From NCBI GenBank assembly GCA_038327995.1, contig JBBQLP010000011.1:1-64000 (forward strand): a DNA stretch of 64,000 bases. The letters are read 5' to 3'. Within the stretch, counting starts at the first letter, position 1. Each line of letters opens with the position of its first letter. The notes below the pieces were generated by a model, which did no database searches, was not told the DNA's origin, and saw only the letters and a program-made list of their open reading frames with translations. Made by a program: the position numbers and the translations under genes. This document shows, piece after piece, positions 24,305 to 31,721 of the stretch. The stretch comes from CAIOYC01 sp038327995. GTDB taxonomy: Bacteria; Pseudomonadota; Alphaproteobacteria; Caulobacterales; Caulobacteraceae.

Positions 24305-24362
24305 CCAGCGCGGGGCGTTCGGAAATGGGCGTCATGGCTCGTAACCGATAGCCCCGCGCTGG
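24305..24362 (-). other. 12-bp inverted repeat between the entericidin-like gene and arfB
   Basis: CCAGCGCGGGGC (24305-24316) and GCCCCGCGCTGG (24351-24362) are perfect inverted arms separated by 34 nt. It lies 17 nt downstream of the stop of the entericidin-like gene. No T-run follows, so it may stabilise the 3' end, or be a partial terminator. Confidence 0.35.
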
Positions 24363-24379
24363 GAAACGCAGGCTTGCCT

Positions 24380-24520
24380 TTAGTGGGGTTTGGCGTCGTT
24401 GGCGGTGTCTGTCACCGCGTGGCCGACCGCGCTGGTGTCCTTGCCGACCCCGGCGAGGGTGTTGCAGGCGCCGAGCGTCAGAGCGGTTGCGGCGACGGCG
24501 AGAATGATGAGCTTGCGCAT
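24380..24520 (-). CDS. Entericidin-like small lipoprotein
   Basis: The 46-aa product starts MRKLIILAVAATALTLGACN, a lipoprotein signal with lipobox LGAC at residues 16-19. The mature part TLAGVGKDTSAVGHAVTDTA and Asn-Asp-Ala tail match the entericidin EcnA/EcnB family. Homologues are envelope lipoproteins of a proposed antidote/toxin pair; only one is here. The ATG is preceded by AGGGTTC. An upstream frame extension is discarded. Confidence 0.85.
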   Translation of the reverse strand: MRKLIILAVAATALTLGACNTLAGVGKDTSAVGHAVTDTANDAKPH

Positions 24521-24642
24521 GAGGGTTCCTTTTGCAGTCCACTTGGACCCGCCAAGCTTGGCGCAACCCGCCCGCGCGGGCAACTGGAATGGTTGTAAGG
24601 GCGGTGCGGGAGCGGCCAGAGGCAAGGGCGACGACTACAATT

Positions 24643-25092
24643 TTACTTAGGCGGCGGTAGCCCTGGAACACATGATGGAGGCGGACACGGATTAGTCGCC
24701 TCAGGCAAGTCGCCAACAAATTTTATCGCAAATCGGGCCAGTAGATCACCTCGGCTGCCACTCCCCGCACTATCTTGTGGTTGCACACGAAAAAGCGGGA
24801 CAAGAGACAATGCCGCTTTCAAAAAAGCGACGTCGACATCAGACGATATAGCAACGCAGCCCGACAGACGCCCATCGTTTTCAATAAAGCAAGATAGTCC
24901 AAGATAGATAGTCGCCCGCTTGCCCGACGGATATACTGCCGCGATTTGAGCTTCGGTTGGCTGCGAGAGCCAAGCAGACCTGCGCAAAATCGTAGGGCCT
25001 GCATTGCTCGCCTGGGCAGTGCTAGCTGCGCACAGCGCAAAGATCCAAATACAATTCCAGAGCAGACGCCCCACGTCGGAAACTCGGATCAT
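24643..25092 (-). CDS. Secreted protein with a TonB C-terminal-like domain
   Basis: The 149-aa product from the ATG at 25090-25092 has a signal peptide (WIFALCAASTAQAS). Residues 53-106 contain VYPSGKRATIYLGLSCFIEN, a GRLSGC turn and ALSLVPLFRVQP, the layout of TonB_C-like domains, with paired cysteines. A Pro/Cys-rich tail (PCPPPSCVPGLPPPK) ends it. There is no transmembrane anchor or Pro-rich spacer, so it is not a classical TonB. The region is visibly more AT-rich than neighbours. A TTG start 14 codons upstream is possible but less convincing. Confidence 0.6.
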   Translation of the reverse strand: MIRVSDVGRLLWNCIWIFALCAASTAQASNAGPTILRRSAWLSQPTEAQIAAVYPSGKRATIYLGLSCFIENDGRLSGCVAISSDVDVAFLKAALSLVPLFRVQPQDSAGSGSRGDLLARFAIKFVGDLPEATNPCPPPSCVPGLPPPK

Positions 25093-25134
25093 TCTATGGA
25101 TCTTACCACGCCAAAATGAGATCGTCCCCGACAA

Positions 25135-25449
25135 CTTAACTGCTAGCCCCGCGGAAATCGAGGCGTAACCCTTTGTGTGGGTAGCAGACTTATCCCTCCT
25201 CGCTCCGACGGGGCGATAATGGGTTGGTGGGAGGTGCGGCTTCGTCGGCGCTCAGGGTTCGTAGCGGCTCCACACGGCGCAATACGACTACAGGCGACGC
25301 CGTACTGCACTCTTTGCACCCGGATCGTGGGGTGCAATCCTGGCCTTGGCGAAGGTCGATCAGGCGGCAGGGGGGCGAGGCCGCGCGGCACAGGCAGCTT
25401 CAAGACGCGCAGTTATCCCCGCATCGCCGTCGCCGGGCGGCTAAGGTTA
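25135..25449. other. Non-coding region between the TonB-C-like gene and tRNA-Thr
   Basis: About 315 nt without a supported gene. Open frames here are GC-driven shadows, one of them reading through the tRNA. TTGCACCC (25314-25321) faces GGGTGCAA (25330-25337) as a hairpin of 8 bp with 8-nt loop. It could end the tRNA transcript, but no T-run follows. Confidence 0.4.
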
Positions 25450-25524
25450 TGGTGCCGGATGAGGGGATTGAACCCCCGACCTTCGGTTTACAAAACCGCT
25501 GCTCTACCGCTGAGCTAATCCGGC
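25450..25524 (-). tRNA. tRNA-Thr (anticodon TGT)
   Basis: Read on the minus strand, the 5' acceptor GCCGGAT pairs with ATCCGGC before A-CCA. The D-arm is GCTC...GAGC, the anticodon loop TTTGTAA has anticodon TGT for Thr codon ACA, and the T-arm includes GGGGGTTCAATCCCCTC. The CCA end is encoded (75 nt in all). It stands alone between a non-coding region and metG. Confidence 0.95.
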
Positions 25525-25642
25525 CAGCCATTCCCGCCGAGGGGATTGGCCGTGACGTAGCCGCTGGCGCCGCGACCCGCAAGACAGGGTGGCGAGACAC
25601 AGCGGTTTGCGAAGCCTCGCCGCGCCCTATATCGAAGCGCGC

Positions 25643-27370
25643 ATGACCAACCCTGCCCCGCGCAAGCGCATCCTGATCACCTCGGCCCTGCCCTACATCA
25701 ACGGGATCAAGCACCTCGGCAATCTGGCCGGATCGCAGCTTCCCGCAGACGTCTATGCGCGGTTCGAGCGGATGCGGGGGAGCGAGGTCTTGCTCATCTG
25801 CGCCACCGACGAGCACGGCACCCCGGCGGAGTTGGCGGCGGCGGCGGCGGGCCAGGAGGTGCGTGCCTACTGCGATGAACAGCACGCGGCGCAGAAGGGC
25901 GTCAGCGATGCCTTCGGCCTGTCGTGGGACTGGTTCGGGCGTTCGTCCTCGCCGGAGAACCGCGCCCTCACCCAGCATTTCGCCGAGGTTCTGGAGGACA
26001 ACGGCCTGATCGAAGAACGCACCGACCGGATGATCTATTCGATCGACGACAAGCGCTTCCTGCCCGACCGCTATGTGGAGGGGACCTGTCCGGTCTGCGC
26101 CCACCGCCCGGCGCGGGGCGACCAGTGCGACAACTGCGGCTCGCTGCTCGACCCGATGGATTTGATCGATCCCTACTCGGCGGTCTCGGGCTCAACCAAC
26201 ATCGAGGTGCGCGACACCCGCCATCTGTATGTCTTGCAATCACAGTTGCAGGCGCCGATCCGCGCCTTCATCGACAGCAAGACCGACTTTCCCGCCCTCA
26301 CCCGCTCGATCGCCTACAAGCACCTGGACGAGGGGCTGATCGACCGGGGCATCACCCGCGACCTTGCCTGGGGCGTGCCGGTGACACGACACGGCGCACC
26401 GCGGCCCGGCTTCGAGACCAAAGTCTTCTATGTCTGGTTCGACGCACCCATCGAATACATCGGCGCCACCGAAGAGTGGGCCAACGCCACCAGGAACGAC
26501 TGGAAACGCTGGTGGCGCACCGACGCCGGCGCCGACGACGTGCGCTATGTGCAGGTCATGGGCAAGGACAACGTGGCCTTCCACACGGTCTCCTTCCCCG
26601 CCACCCTGATCGGCTCGGGCGAGCCGTGGAAGCGCGTCGATATGCTGAAGAGCCTGAACTGGCTGAACTGGTATGGCGGCAAGTTCTCCACCTCTCAGAA
26701 GCGCGGGGTGTTCATGGACGTGGCGCTGGAACTGCTGCCCGCCGACGTCTGGCGCTGGTATCTGACCGCCAACGCCCCCGAAAGCGCCGACAGCGCCTTC
26801 ACCTGGGAGCATTTCCAGAACCTGGTGAACAAGGACCTGGCCGACGTGCTGGGCAATTTCGTCAACCGCATCCTGAAGTTCGCCGAGGCGCGCTTTGATG
26901 GCGTGGTCCCAGAGGGAGGCGAGCCGGGAGAGATGGAGCGTGCGCTCTACGCCGACCTCTCGGCCCGGCTTGAGGACCTGACCACGCAGATGGCGGCGCT
27001 TGAAATCCGCAAGGCGGCGCTGGCGCTTCGCTCGATCTGGGTGCTCGGCAATGAATACCTCACCGCCGCTGCGCCCTGGACCGCGATCAAGACCGACCCG
27101 GAGAGGGCGGCGATGATCGTGCGCACGGGGCTGAACTTCGTGGCCCTGTTCGCGCGGATTTCCTCGCCGTTCACGCCGTTCACAGCCGCGATCATCGCCG
27201 AGGCGGTGGGTGAGGCGTCTCCCGGCGAATGGCCCGGCAATGATGGCGAGGCCGAGCTTTTGCGACTTCCTGTCGGCCGAATCGTCAAAGCGCCCGAGGT
27301 GCTATTCCGCAAGATCGAAGACGTTCAGGTCGCCGAGTGGACCGAACGCTTCGGTGGCGCCCCGGTTTAG
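25643..27370 (+). CDS. metG: Methionyl-tRNA synthetase
   Basis: This enzyme charges tRNA-Met. The 575-aa product from the ATG at 25643 has the HIGH-like motif in PYINGIKHLGN (residues 16-26), a four-cysteine zinc site CPVC...CDNC and the KMSKS-like KFSTSQ. The anticodon-binding helical domain follows. It ends without the C-terminal dimerisation (Trbp111-like) domain found in some MetG. The upstream in-frame ATG at 25589 would extend into the tRNA flank and was not used. A bidirectional terminator follows. Confidence 0.98.
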   Translation: MTNPAPRKRILITSALPYINGIKHLGNLAGSQLPADVYARFERMRGSEVLLICATDEHGTPAELAAAAAGQEVRAYCDEQHAAQKGVSDAFGLSWDWFGRSSSPENRALTQHFAEVLEDNGLIEERTDRMIYSIDDKRFLPDRYVEGTCPVCAHRPARGDQCDNCGSLLDPMDLIDPYSAVSGSTNIEVRDTRHLYVLQSQLQAPIRAFIDSKTDFPALTRSIAYKHLDEGLIDRGITRDLAWGVPVTRHGAPRPGFETKVFYVWFDAPIEYIGATEEWANATRNDWKRWWRTDAGADDVRYVQVMGKDNVAFHTVSFPATLIGSGEPWKRVDMLKSLNWLNWYGGKFSTSQKRGVFMDVALELLPADVWRWYLTANAPESADSAFTWEHFQNLVNKDLADVLGNFVNRILKFAEARFDGVVPEGGEPGEMERALYADLSARLEDLTTQMAALEIRKAALALRSIWVLGNEYLTAAAPWTAIKTDPERAAMIVRTGLNFVALFARISSPFTPFTAAIIAEAVGEASPGEWPGNDGEAELLRLPVGRIVKAPEVLFRKIEDVQVAEWTERFGGAPV

Positions 27371-27389
27371 ATCGGGGCTGAAAAAGCAA

Positions 27390-27424
27390 AAAGGCTCCGG
27401 GGTCGCCCCCCGGAGCCTTCTTTA
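27390..27424. terminator. Bidirectional intrinsic terminator of metG and the proline-rich gene
   Basis: A perfect GC stem, GGCTCCGGGG facing CCCCGGAGCC around TCGCC, ends in TTCTTT on the plus strand and, on the minus strand, is followed by TTTTTGCTTTTT. It lies 20 nt after the metG stop and before the stop of the convergent 27446-29014 gene, so it serves both. Confidence 0.9.
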
Positions 27425-27445
27425 ACTGTGATGGATCAGAGCAGC

Positions 27446-29014
27446 CTAGTGGTTGCCGCTCTCCGCCGTCTTCTCATCCATGGCGAGCGGGCGGCTACGG
27501 GCGTTGCGCGAGGCGCGTCGGGCGGAAGCGGGACGGCTCGGGCCGCCTCGTCCCCTGGCCAGCCACGCTACGACCAGAGCGGCGATCAGCACCAGAAGCG
27601 CCGCGCCTACGACCCGGGGGGTCAGCTTGATGCCGAGGCCAGCGGCCTTCTGCACCGAGCCCAGCGCCAAAGTATCGGAGCCGCCGCCGAGCAGGTCAGC
27701 GCCCACATCCGCATGAAGCGGGCCCTTGGCGCCTGGCTGGGCAGTCACGGTCCAATGGAACTCGGTGATCTGGCCGAGGGTCAGTGGCTGGGATTGAGTC
27801 TCGTCCGGCGTCACCGCGAACCCGTCGCCCGAGAGCACGGCGGTCAGGTTCACCGAAGCCGCAGCGTCGGAAAGACCGTTCTTGCCCGCTTCATTGCGCA
27901 GGGTTTCGGCGAAGGCCGCAGGCACCGTCAGCGCAACGTCGGCGGGCTGGTTGGCCGTAAAGCGTGCTGGGGCGGTCAGGATGGCGCCCTTGGAGATGGC
28001 ATCGGTCAGGGTGCTTTGCAGCGTCGCCAGACGGGTCGAGCGATCAGCGCCAGAGGCGGGCGCTGGCGTCGGTGTTGCAACGCCGGGCTTGTTGGCGTTG
28101 TAGGCAGTCTTGGCCGCGGCGGCGGCGGTCTTGGCGACGGCCCCGGTATCCTTGGCGGCGACTGCAGCCCCGGCGACAGCGCCAGCCGCGACTGCGACCG
28201 TCTTGGTCCCAAGCTTGGCGGCGGGTGTAGCGCCCGGAGCCGAGGTCTTGTTGGCGTTGTAGGCGGCCTTGGCGGCGTCAGCCGTGCCACTGGCGACAGC
28301 CTTTGCATTCTGGGCGACCACGCCCGTGGCTGCGCCCGCTCCTGCGCCGATGGCGGCGCCCTTCTGAGCGTAGGTGTTAGGCTTGGGAGCCGGAGCGGGC
28401 TTCGGAGCCGGAGCAGGCTTGGCTGCGTAAACCGGCGGCGTCGCTGGCTTATAGGCGGGGGGCGTCACCGGCTTGGGCGGCGCGGGCTTGTAGACCGGCG
28501 GCGTAGGTGCCTTGGCGTATTTGGGCGCCACAACCGGCTTCGGCGCAGGCGTATAGGCCGGAGGCGTCGCTGCCGCGTGATAAACAGGCTTGTGATAGGT
28601 GGGACGTGGCGCGGGCGCATAGCCGCCGTCGGTTACGGGCGCAGGACCCGTAGCATAGGTGTCGTGCACCCGGTGATGATGGCGGCGGCCATAGCCGTCC
28701 TCGCCTTCAACCGGGTTGGGGATGGGGGCCATGGCGACCAGACCCTCGCCCGTATAGGAGCGGGGCTCGGGCGCAGAATAGACGGGCGCCGAATAGGTCG
28801 GGGCGGGCGGGGCGGTGTAGACTGCGGGTGGCGGCGGCGCATAGGTCGCGGGCGCACCTGCCAGTTCAACGGGTGGCGGCGGCGGCGGAGCATAGGTATT
28901 GGCGGCTTGCGGATAGGGGCGCTCTTCGCACCCCGAAACGGCCAGCACTCCCGCGAGCGAAAGCGCCGCGATGGCCGCCGAACCTGCTAGTTTGAAACCC
29001 CGATGCGAGATCAT
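27446..29014 (-). CDS. Proline-rich lipoprotein with C-terminal membrane anchor, unknown function
   Basis: The 522-aa product from the ATG at 29012-29014 begins with a lipoprotein-type signal (VLAVSGC). About residues 30-230 are very Pro/Ala/Tyr rich with KPAPAPK-type repeats, followed by Ala-rich repeats that include KTAYNANK-like copies (AAKAAYNANK, AAKTAYNANK). A conserved-looking globular part runs about 340-455. A single membrane helix, VVGAALLVLIAALVVAWLAR, is near the end, then an Arg-rich tail. The layout suggests a cell-envelope spacer anchored at both ends. I do not recognise the family. The longer upstream ATG/GTG start adds 14 residues without better support. Confidence 0.65.
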   Translation of the reverse strand: MISHRGFKLAGSAAIAALSLAGVLAVSGCEERPYPQAANTYAPPPPPPVELAGAPATYAPPPPAVYTAPPAPTYSAPVYSAPEPRSYTGEGLVAMAPIPNPVEGEDGYGRRHHHRVHDTYATGPAPVTDGGYAPAPRPTYHKPVYHAAATPPAYTPAPKPVVAPKYAKAPTPPVYKPAPPKPVTPPAYKPATPPVYAAKPAPAPKPAPAPKPNTYAQKGAAIGAGAGAATGVVAQNAKAVASGTADAAKAAYNANKTSAPGATPAAKLGTKTVAVAAGAVAGAAVAAKDTGAVAKTAAAAAKTAYNANKPGVATPTPAPASGADRSTRLATLQSTLTDAISKGAILTAPARFTANQPADVALTVPAAFAETLRNEAGKNGLSDAAASVNLTAVLSGDGFAVTPDETQSQPLTLGQITEFHWTVTAQPGAKGPLHADVGADLLGGGSDTLALGSVQKAAGLGIKLTPRVVGAALLVLIAALVVAWLARGRGGPSRPASARRASRNARSRPLAMDEKTAESGNH

Positions 29015-29106
29015 AAAAAAGTACGCTCCCCCGAAACACCCGCTGATCGCCCCCAAGCGCAGCAGTCGTTCTACAGCAGAGCCTTAACAGGAAGTTACAA
29101 TCAAGC

Positions 29107-29955
29107 TTATTCCCCTGTAGCGCGTGCGCCCATACGCCGCGTCGCCTCGTAGCAGGCGATGGCCGCAGCAGAAGAGACATTCAGACTGTCAAATCCCCCT
29201 GGCATTTCGATCTTAGCCAATATGTCGCAGTGTTCGGATACGAGGCGACGCAGCCCCTCCCCTTCGGAACCCATAACGATAACAACAGCTTCTTGGTTAA
29301 CGGCGTTTCGCAGCATCACCTCCGCTTCGCCGTCGAGCCCCACGCTGGTCCACCCGCGCTCGCCTAACGTCTCCAGCGCGCGGGACAGATTCACTGCCCG
29401 CACCACCGCCACCTTCTCCAGGGCCCCGGCAGCGGCCTTGGCCAACGCGCCTCCCAACGCGGGAGCATGACGGTCCTGCATCACCACGCCCCTTGCGCCG
29501 AACGCGGCGGCGGAGCGCAGGATGGCGCCGACGTTCTGGGGGTCCGTCACTTGATCCAGAACGACGATCAGTCCCTGTGGCGCCAGTTCGCTCGGCCCCA
29601 ATATCTCTTCCAGCGACACCCCTTCTAACGGTGGGGTGCGCAGCGCGATGCCTTGGTGCACAGCGGCGGGAGGAAGATGGCGGGAGATGTCTCCGGCCTC
29701 GACGATCTCGGGCTTCAGGGTCCGCCAGCGGGCGCTCACCATCTTTCCCCGGTCGGGGGTCGTCAGGAGCCGCTGGGGTGCGGGCCGTTGGGGGTTGTCC
29801 AGCGCCGCTTCCACCGCGTGCCAGCCCCACAGCCATCCTGCCGGATCGTCGCGTGGACCATGCCGCTGCGCCCCGTGTGACCGGCCATGGTACGACGGCG
29901 AAAATCCAGCGGCTTTGCGTGAGCCACCGTCGTTGCGTTCGCGATCCGAGCCCAC
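29107..29955 (-). CDS. rlmB: TrmH/SpoU-family RNA 2'-O-methyltransferase (RlmB-like)
   Basis: The 282-aa product from the GTG at 29953-29955 (Shine-Dalgarno GGAGG) has an N-terminal substrate-binding domain starting LWGWHAVEAALDNPQRP and the SPOUT catalytic domain with LDQVTDPQNVGAILRSAAAF, MGSEGEGLRRLVSEHCD and GFDSLNVSSAAAIACYEATR, the three SpoU motifs. RlmB methylates G2251 of 23S rRNA in E. coli; the exact target here is inferred from similarity. The open frame continues upstream through the tRNA genes and is rejected. Two tRNA genes lie divergently upstream. Confidence 0.9.
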   Translation of the reverse strand: MGSDRERNDGGSRKAAGFSPSYHGRSHGAQRHGPRDDPAGWLWGWHAVEAALDNPQRPAPQRLLTTPDRGKMVSARWRTLKPEIVEAGDISRHLPPAAVHQGIALRTPPLEGVSLEEILGPSELAPQGLIVVLDQVTDPQNVGAILRSAAAFGARGVVMQDRHAPALGGALAKAAAGALEKVAVVRAVNLSRALETLGERGWTSVGLDGEAEVMLRNAVNQEAVVIVMGSEGEGLRRLVSEHCDILAKIEMPGGFDSLNVSSAAAIACYEATRRMGARATGE

Positions 29956-30127
29956 TATAAGGCGCCCTCCGATTTGGGACTGACTTGGTCTCCGTATCGA
30001 GGCGGCGCGGCGGGGATGCAAGTCTTCCCTGATGGCGAGTCCCGACCGGAGGTCTTTTCGTTTCAAAAAGGAGCGAGAACAGGCGCGGTTCACCCCGCGT
30101 CTTCTCCGCAATGCCCGGTGGGCTAGT

Positions 30128-30213
30128 GGAGGGGTGGCCGAGCGGTCAATGGCAGCAGACTGTAAATCTGCCGACGAATGTCTACGTTGGTTCGAATCCA
30201 ACCCCCTCCACCA
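30128..30213 (+). tRNA. tRNA-Tyr (anticodon GTA)
   Basis: The acceptor GGAGGGG pairs with CCCCTCC before A-CCA. The anticodon stem-loop is GCAGA-CTGTAAA-TCTGC, giving GTA. A long variable arm and T-arm GTTGGTTCGAATCCAAC fit class II tRNA-Tyr. CCA is encoded; total 86 nt. It is followed by tRNA-Gly 66 nt later on the same strand. Confidence 0.95.
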
Positions 30214-30279
30214 TCGCCCCTCCTGGACTTGGACCGGGCAGGATACGAGACACAGGACTAAGCTCCGGTGGAAGCCGGC

Positions 30280-30353
30280 GCGGGTATAGCACAATGGTAG
30301 TGCAGCAGCCTTCCAAGCTGAGTATGTCGGTTCGATCCCGTCTACCCGCTCCA
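30280..30353 (+). tRNA. tRNA-Gly (anticodon TCC)
   Basis: The acceptor GCGGGTA pairs with TACCCGC before T-CCA. The anticodon loop CTTCCAA gives TCC, decoding GGA/GGG. The T-arm GTCGGTTCGATCCCGTC is present. In many genomes tRNA-Thr, -Tyr and -Gly precede tuf; here no tuf gene follows. Confidence 0.95.
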
Positions 30354-30396
30354 ATCCTTGTTTCCTGCATTCCTAATCCACTCATCCAGATAGAGA

Positions 30397-31005
30397 CTAA
30401 CTGGTCGTCAGGATGACGTGAGGGATATATCCGGCGCGGAGGGCATCTACTGTCAGGCGCGGCGTTAGCACCCTCACGACCCCCTCGGGCGCGGGACCGT
30501 GTTCGACATATCCTTGCGGGGTCCAGCGATGTGCGCAGCCCCGCCAGAGCAGCCAGGCGGCGCCGTTCTGCTTGAAGAAGGCTCCATCGGGCAGGGTCCT
30601 CGCGTCGGCCTCGAACGTGCGTTTTCCTCCGGCCTTATCCAGACGGTCAGCGTGCAGGCGTGCGTCCACGTCCCCAGCCTTGGGCAAGGGCTCGCTGCTC
30701 CCGACCGCGGCGAGGCGCTTGAAGCGCTGGTAGTCGGTGCGTCGGCACTCACAGCAAGGCCGGTGCCCCGCCGCCATCGCTGTCGCCTCGTCGAGGAAGA
30801 ACAGTTCAGTCCAGCGGTTGGGGGCCATCACCACTCGCTGGATGCCCTTGTGTTCCAGATTGCAGATCAACCATGCCTTCAGCCGAAAATCCCGCCTGAT
30901 TTCCTGATGTTCGTCGTGCAACACCCCTCGATTGCCAGTCCAGCTCCCGCGCGCGGGCGTACGGATGATCCGCCCGAAGGGATCGACACGGTTCTGGAGG
31001 TTCAT
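30397..31005 (-). CDS. Conserved hypothetical protein with an Ada-like cysteine motif
   Basis: The 202-aa product is soluble with no signal. Residues 60-100 contain NRWTELFFLDEATAMAAGHR, PCCECRRTDYQRFKRL. Aromatic-x-D-E-A-x-A-x-A-A-G-x-R-P-C-x-x-C resembles the zinc-binding half of the Ada N-terminal domain (F-F-x-x-A-x-A-x-x-A-G-Y-R-P-C-K-R-C), but the first cysteine pair of Ada is not seen. Other conserved-looking pieces are DGAFFKQNGAAWLLWRG and VLTPRLTVDALRAGY. I do not recognise a family name. ATG start; convergent with the tRNA genes and divergent from the pilin operon. Confidence 0.65.
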   Translation of the reverse strand: MNLQNRVDPFGRIIRTPARGSWTGNRGVLHDEHQEIRRDFRLKAWLICNLEHKGIQRVVMAPNRWTELFFLDEATAMAAGHRPCCECRRTDYQRFKRLAAVGSSEPLPKAGDVDARLHADRLDKAGGKRTFEADARTLPDGAFFKQNGAAWLLWRGCAHRWTPQGYVEHGPAPEGVVRVLTPRLTVDALRAGYIPHVILTTS

Positions 31006-31226
31006 CGAGCTATTACTGCTCCACCAACAAGATTACGCAACGATCTATTCATTGGTGTTTATGCAATTTAATGGATTCAGACAAAATTGTGGAATAATGA
31101 ATCGAAATAAACTATACAATGTCGTTTGGAATTAAGGAACAACGCGCATTCTCTGGCCTGTGAATAGGGGTTTGGCGAGCAGCAAGGCTCGGGCCCCCAA
31201 CCTGCTCGCCAAAGGAGAATGAGCAA
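31006..31226 (+). other. AT-rich promoter region and leader of the pilin operon
   Basis: The stretch from about 31010 to 31140 is markedly AT-rich compared with the surroundings and includes TATACAAT (31113-31120). No canonical -35 at 16-18 nt spacing, full CtrA box (TTAA-N7-TTAA) or sigma54 site was seen. It ends in the flp1 leader hairpin. I see no gene in it. Confidence 0.5.
31171..31213 (+). promoter_or_regulatory. 12-bp leader hairpin adjoining the flp1 ribosome-binding site
   Basis: TTTGGCGAGCAG (31171-31182) and CTGCTCGCCAAA (31202-31213) are perfect inverted arms around a 19-nt loop. The right arm ends at the AAAGGAG Shine-Dalgarno (31211-31217) of flp1. In RNA this stem would abut or partly cover the ribosome-binding site, or cap and stabilise a highly made pilin mRNA. 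Confidence 0.6.
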
Positions 31227-31391
31227 ATGTCCAAGTTCGTTTCGCGCTTCATGAACGACGAGTCCGGCGCCACGGCCATCGAATACGGCCTCATCGCCGC
31301 CCTCATCGCCGTCGTCATCGTCGGAGCCGTCACCACCATCGGCACCAAGCTGAACACCTCGTTCGGAAACGTCGGCAACGCGATCAAGTAG
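31227..31391 (+). CDS. flp1: Flp/Fap-type IVc pilin (first copy)
   Basis: The 54-aa product MSKFVSRFMN-DESGATAIEY is a type IVc prepilin: a short charged leader, the cleavage-site Gly (G14) then ATAIEYGLIAALIAVVIVGA with the Glu+5 and Tyr+6 of the Flp motif. The single hydrophobic helix forms the pilus core. The AAAGGAG ribosome site overlaps the arm of the leader hairpin. It is the first and probably most expressed gene of the tad/cpa cluster; CpaA (31722) should process it. Confidence 0.95.
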   Translation: MSKFVSRFMNDESGATAIEYGLIAALIAVVIVGAVTTIGTKLNTSFGNVGNAIK

Positions 31392-31424
31392 GATCGCTCC
31401 TCTAGTAGCCAGTAAGCGTACCGG

Positions 31425-31452
31425 GGGTCGCGCCGCAGACGTGGCGCGGCCC
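31425..31452 (+). terminator. GC-rich hairpin between flp1 and flp2
   Basis: GGGTCGCGCC (31425-31434) and GGCGCGGCCC (31443-31452) form a 10-bp stem with one G-U pair and an 8-nt loop, followed by the pyrimidine run TCTTCCTCTTCC. It may act as a partial terminator that leaves flp1 in excess over downstream assembly genes, or as a processing-stability element. The T-run is interrupted, so efficient termination is uncertain. Confidence 0.45.
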
Positions 31453-31480
31453 TCTTCCTCTTCCACGAGGGTATAGATCG

Positions 31481-31642
31481 ATGTCCCTAGCGCAACGCTT
31501 TCTACGCAACGAACGCGGCGCTACCGCGATAGAATATGGCCTGATCGCCGCGCTTCTCGCCGTGGTCATCGCCGGGGCCGTGGGCGCTCTTGGCACAAAA
31601 CTCTACGGCACGTTCGGCAATATCACCAACGCGCTAAAGTAG
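31481..31642 (+). CDS. flp2: Flp-type IVc pilin (second copy)
   Basis: The 53-aa product MSLAQRFLRNERGATAIEYG has the same Gly-cleavage site (G13) and ATAIEYGLIAALLAVVIAGA helix as the first pilin, then LGTKLYGTFGNITNALK. It lies 89 nt after flp1 and 79 nt before cpaA. The two copies could be major and minor pilins or alternatives. Confidence 0.93.
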   Translation: MSLAQRFLRNERGATAIEYGLIAALLAVVIAGAVGALGTKLYGTFGNITNALK

Positions 31643-31721
31643 TCGCCGCGTCGGAAGCAACGCTTCCTTCAGCCCTGCGCGTCATCATGGCGTCCTGATC
31701 CAATCGCCGAGCGGCCTTTCG

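Noticed and set aside
25177..25518. Open frame ending MRGLNPRPSVYKTAALPLS
   Set aside because: It reads through tRNA-Thr on the opposite strand, a well-known source of spurious proteins.
30182..30385. Frame through the tRNA-Tyr and tRNA-Gly genes on the minus strand
   Set aside because: Same type of tRNA read-through artefact; rlmB starts at the GTG at 29955 instead.
31006..31226. Possible CtrA or sigma54 promoter for the pilin operon
   Set aside because: Only TTAA half-sites and no GG-N10-GC pattern; not enough to call.
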